Source: an uncultured Eubacteriales bacterium (GTDB lineage: Bacteria > Bacillota > Clostridia > Christensenellales > Borkfalkiaceae). Taken from it: a stretch of DNA of 31,794 nt. Both the position numbers and the translations under genes were made by a program. Location: positions 1 through 31,794 of the forward strand of contig CACXHH010000191.1 in NCBI GenBank assembly GCA_902767455.1, written 5' to 3'. Shown here in pieces: positions 30,901-31,794 of the stretch (positions are counted from its first letter, which is position 1; every line of letters begins with the position of its first letter). Below the pieces are notes generated by a model that saw only the letters and a program-made list of their open reading frames with translations, had not been told where the DNA came from and did not search any database.

Positions 30901-31691
30901 CCGTAGTTGTTTTCGTTGATACCCGTAATTTCGCCGCGGACGGTAAGGTTTTTGACCGAGCCCGTGACGAAACCGAACAAACCGAGATAAGACTTGGCGC
31001 TGTTTATCGTAAGCCCCGCAACTTCGTGCTCCTGCCCGTCGTAATTGCCTTCGAAGGGTATGCCGACAGAGCCTATCGGACGCCAGTTTTCGTATTCGGA
31101 AATATCTATATCTTCCGTTTGTATAAAGTAGCAGTCGGTAAGATCGGCGTCGTTTGCTTCGAGAAGCGAAAGCCTATATAAGTCTTCCGCGGTCGCGATA
31201 ACGCAAGGGTTCTCGGCAGTGTATAAGACGGCAAGCGTTTGACCGCAAGCTTTGCAGTAACCGTCGTCGCCGAAATCGTGAGCGAGAAGTTCACCGTAAG
31301 GTTTTCCGCAGGCTTCGCATATAGCTTTTTCCGTGCAAGTAGCCGCACCGCCGTAGTGCTTTGCTCTTTCGACTTCTTCACCGCAGACTTCGCATACGAA
31401 CCAATGTTCCGTTTCGTCGGATAACGCTTCGCCCGTAACGTGTTCGCCGAGCTCGCCGTAAGAAACGCCGCAGACTTCGCAAACGGCTTTTTCGGTGCAA
31501 GTAGCCGTACCGCCGAAATGCTCGGCATAGTCGACCTGCTCTTCGCATTTGGTGCAGACGTACCAGTGCCCCGTTTCGTCGAAGAAGAGTTCTTCGCCCG
31601 GGGTGTGCTTATGCCCGCTCTTTGCCTTACAGCCGACGAAAGCCGTCGTCGCCGCGACGAGCGCAAGCAGTATGATCAGTATCTTTTTCAT
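27975..31691 (-). CDS. Large surface lipoprotein with zinc-ribbon-like modules and GLUG-type repeats
   Basis: 1238 residues. Signal peptide MKKILIILLALVAATTAFVG is followed by the lipobox Cys. Residues about 25-155 contain five CxxC pairs (CTKC, CEVC, CEVC, CEAC, CKAC) in two near-identical modules, each with an HxGGxATCTEKA segment. Residues about 155-240 are a linker (IATAEDLYRLSLLE, DCYFIQTEDIDISEY, FEGNYDGQEHEVAGL) typical of the region preceding GLUG repeats. From about 240 to 1220 there are roughly 30 repeats of the type N-C-x-N-x-G-x-V ... G-G-V-V-G, predicted to form a long beta-solenoid. No LPXTG motif, so anchoring is by lipid. GGAGG lies seven bases before the ATG. It is the first gene of the operon with the SGNH hydrolase. 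An adhesin or substrate-binding role is possible but not shown. Confidence 0.88.
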   Translation of the reverse strand: MKKILIILLALVAATTAFVGCKAKSGHKHTPGEELFFDETGHWYVCTKCEEQVDYAEHFGGTATCTEKAVCEVCGVSYGELGEHVTGEALSDETEHWFVCEVCGEEVERAKHYGGAATCTEKAICEACGKPYGELLAHDFGDDGYCKACGQTLAVLYTAENPCVIATAEDLYRLSLLEANDADLTDCYFIQTEDIDISEYENWRPIGSVGIPFEGNYDGQEHEVAGLTINSAKSYLGLFGFVTGSVKNLTVRGEITGINENNYGYAHTFAGGIAGGINNGAYLYNCVNYVNVTGDSYVGGVVGCVMKNDYLLSGTDFSIVENCTNYGKVTAYAKTATNEHAMYYGGVVGMSNGVMINCENYGEVDGDSNSTSDTEHDDWYVGGVAGYSYIPFKNGAGPNDQMNYTAMYNCVNYGYVHGTYGVGGVVGQATLTIDDCRNEGKIRGTNCVGGVVGICGTSGTIDYEVVTVKNCTNIGEVYAKLRNVGGIAGYNYRTVENCVNEGKISYVEGSKAYYAGGVVGTSLGEVLNCVNKGDVYATSDGNCSSGGVVGNCTDGSIVGCKNYGAVYGLARMGGVVGHFIGSEFKNNDNYGAVTGTTRVGGVIGLLSIDTPVQNSENNEEATVTALGYLGGVIGQVDGSVNALIKNCTNRAKVVSIGETKETSLHIGGVIGILGTGDTATECYNYGEVSGIGDAETNNAKGGVGGVVGSSWTNATVTSCVNYGAVTANANVGGVLGYKYGEGTTENNENQGTVTAAAGGAGGVIGLGHGSVINNVNRGKVTGAAAAIGGIVGDGMGGTMKNNANYGEVTSTSTCVAGVIGRSDTGKVSLIENCNNYGAVTGKQFVGGIIGADYSAEIINCANDASVTATYRDIGGIVGWLSKDGKKVDGCVNGKNAVVSIDSSSDGYYIGGIVGRSGSASQDNVLVVTNCVNDGKVVITSGKGIAGGVIGNAGNSDAKSNTATLSGNVNNGEVSGPTKIGGIIGQSYLSTVGANENNGKVTATSGDYAGGCIGFSYANGVTLDGLTTTASSSVTGAGNYIGGIVGRVGENVANVFTVINCVNKGSVTSLTAGKNYVGGVIGELGGTKSNSGTVYACVNEGTVTAAGNRVAGIAGSAELGTAASPVKFILCVNKGDVTSVGNYGHIGGVVGMQGSYVQVFGCENSGNITGVGTSTAGVGGISGSTYTSSTIGAYTDDNGVETPSKVSGVIKGTNKVGAIVGYNSKSTSAVAESTASVNP
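31174..31560 (-). repeat. Duplicated 162-base module within the lipoprotein gene
   Basis: Sequence around GTGCAAGTAGCCGCACCGCC (31333-31352) recurs 162 bases later as GTGCAAGTAGCCGTACCGCC, with similar flanks (TTTTTC before, ATGCT or AGTGCT after). The offset equals 54 codons, consistent with tandem duplication of the Cys module. Confidence 0.7.
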
Positions 31692-31723
31692 ACGACCTCC
31701 AAGGTTATTATATTCTGATTATT

Positions 31724-31752
31724 ATTTTAAATCTTGACAACGGTTTATTCAA
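31724..31752 (-). promoter_or_regulatory. Promoter of the secreted operon
   Basis: Minus strand: -35 TTGAAT (31747-31752), 17-base spacer, -10 TAAAAT (31724-31729), start near 31717. Leader of about 25 bases with GGAGG. Confidence 0.65.
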
Positions 31753-31763
31753 TATGATATAAT
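31734..31763 (+). promoter_or_regulatory. Strong divergent promoter reading out of the window
   Basis: -35 TTGACA (31734-31739), 18-base spacer, extended -10 TGATATAAT (31755-31763). It overlaps the minus-strand promoter completely. No start codon with a ribosome site is seen in the remaining 31 bases. Confidence 0.75.
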
Positions 31764-31794
31764 GCAATAAAAAATAACTATCCTGCTATACGAC

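Noticed and set aside
28000..31080. Recurring short motifs such as ACGCCGCCGAC that look like a CRISPR array or satellite
   Set aside because: Spacing is irregular, units are diverged, and the frame is open throughout. They encode the GGVVG positions of the GLUG repeats.
30441..31181. A 246-codon plus-strand frame opposite the lipoprotein gene
   Set aside because: Val/Ala/Arg-rich antisense of the repeats, no ribosome site, no homology seen.

Overview
The window looks like chromosome from an uncultured, monoderm, anaerobic Bacillota (Clostridia-like) bacterium. The evidence is: ruvX next to a DUF1292 gene (the yrrK-yrzB order of Bacillus and Clostridium); the order prs-pth-mfd-foldase lipoprotein; the DUF512 radical SAM gene-der-plsY order; a MurG of the clostridial type; rubrerythrin and several Fe-S/radical SAM proteins; and two lipoproteins with lipoboxes. 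No tRNA, rRNA, CRISPR array, prophage or insertion sequence was seen. Most genes are on the minus strand; five genes in three short plus-strand stretches interrupt them.

Layout. 1-1731: an operon read leftward (ruvX, DUF1292 protein, a phosphoribosyltransferase cut by the window edge) and a divergent small membrane protein. 1780-5818: metK, a PflX-type radical SAM protein, a PAP2 phosphatase and an alpha/beta hydrolase. 5841-9465: a glycerol kinase-family gene divergent from murG, then a WYL regulator. 9588-17035: prs, pth, mfd and a large foldase-like lipoprotein. 17306-19155: tadA, rlmH and a CPBP membrane protease. 19208-22667: plsY, der and the DUF512 radical SAM protein. 22735-25814: an aldo/keto reductase with Fe-S tail, an unknown two-helix membrane protein, an acyl-ACP thioesterase and rubrerythrin. 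26037-31691: a two-gene secreted operon of a 1238-residue lipoprotein with zinc-ribbon-like modules and about 30 GLUG-like repeats, and a signal-peptide SGNH hydrolase carrying the same kind of Cys-rich module. The last 100 bases hold two overlapping divergent promoters.

Most of the window is housekeeping: SAM and PRPP synthesis, rRNA/tRNA modification, ribosome assembly, DNA repair, phospholipid and cell-wall synthesis. The accessory part is the secreted operon at the right.

Two things are not explained by ordinary annotation. First, a short intergenic element with the core CTATAAGTCGATAAT recurs at six clear and two degenerate sites, nearly always just after a stop codon. Second, ruvX, pflX and the glycerol kinase gene have no Shine-Dalgarno sequence, and a well-spaced promoter places the start codon at or within two bases of the predicted transcription start, implying leaderless mRNAs next to genes with perfect AGGAG sites. 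Promoters, terminators and start choices were read by eye and are inferences.
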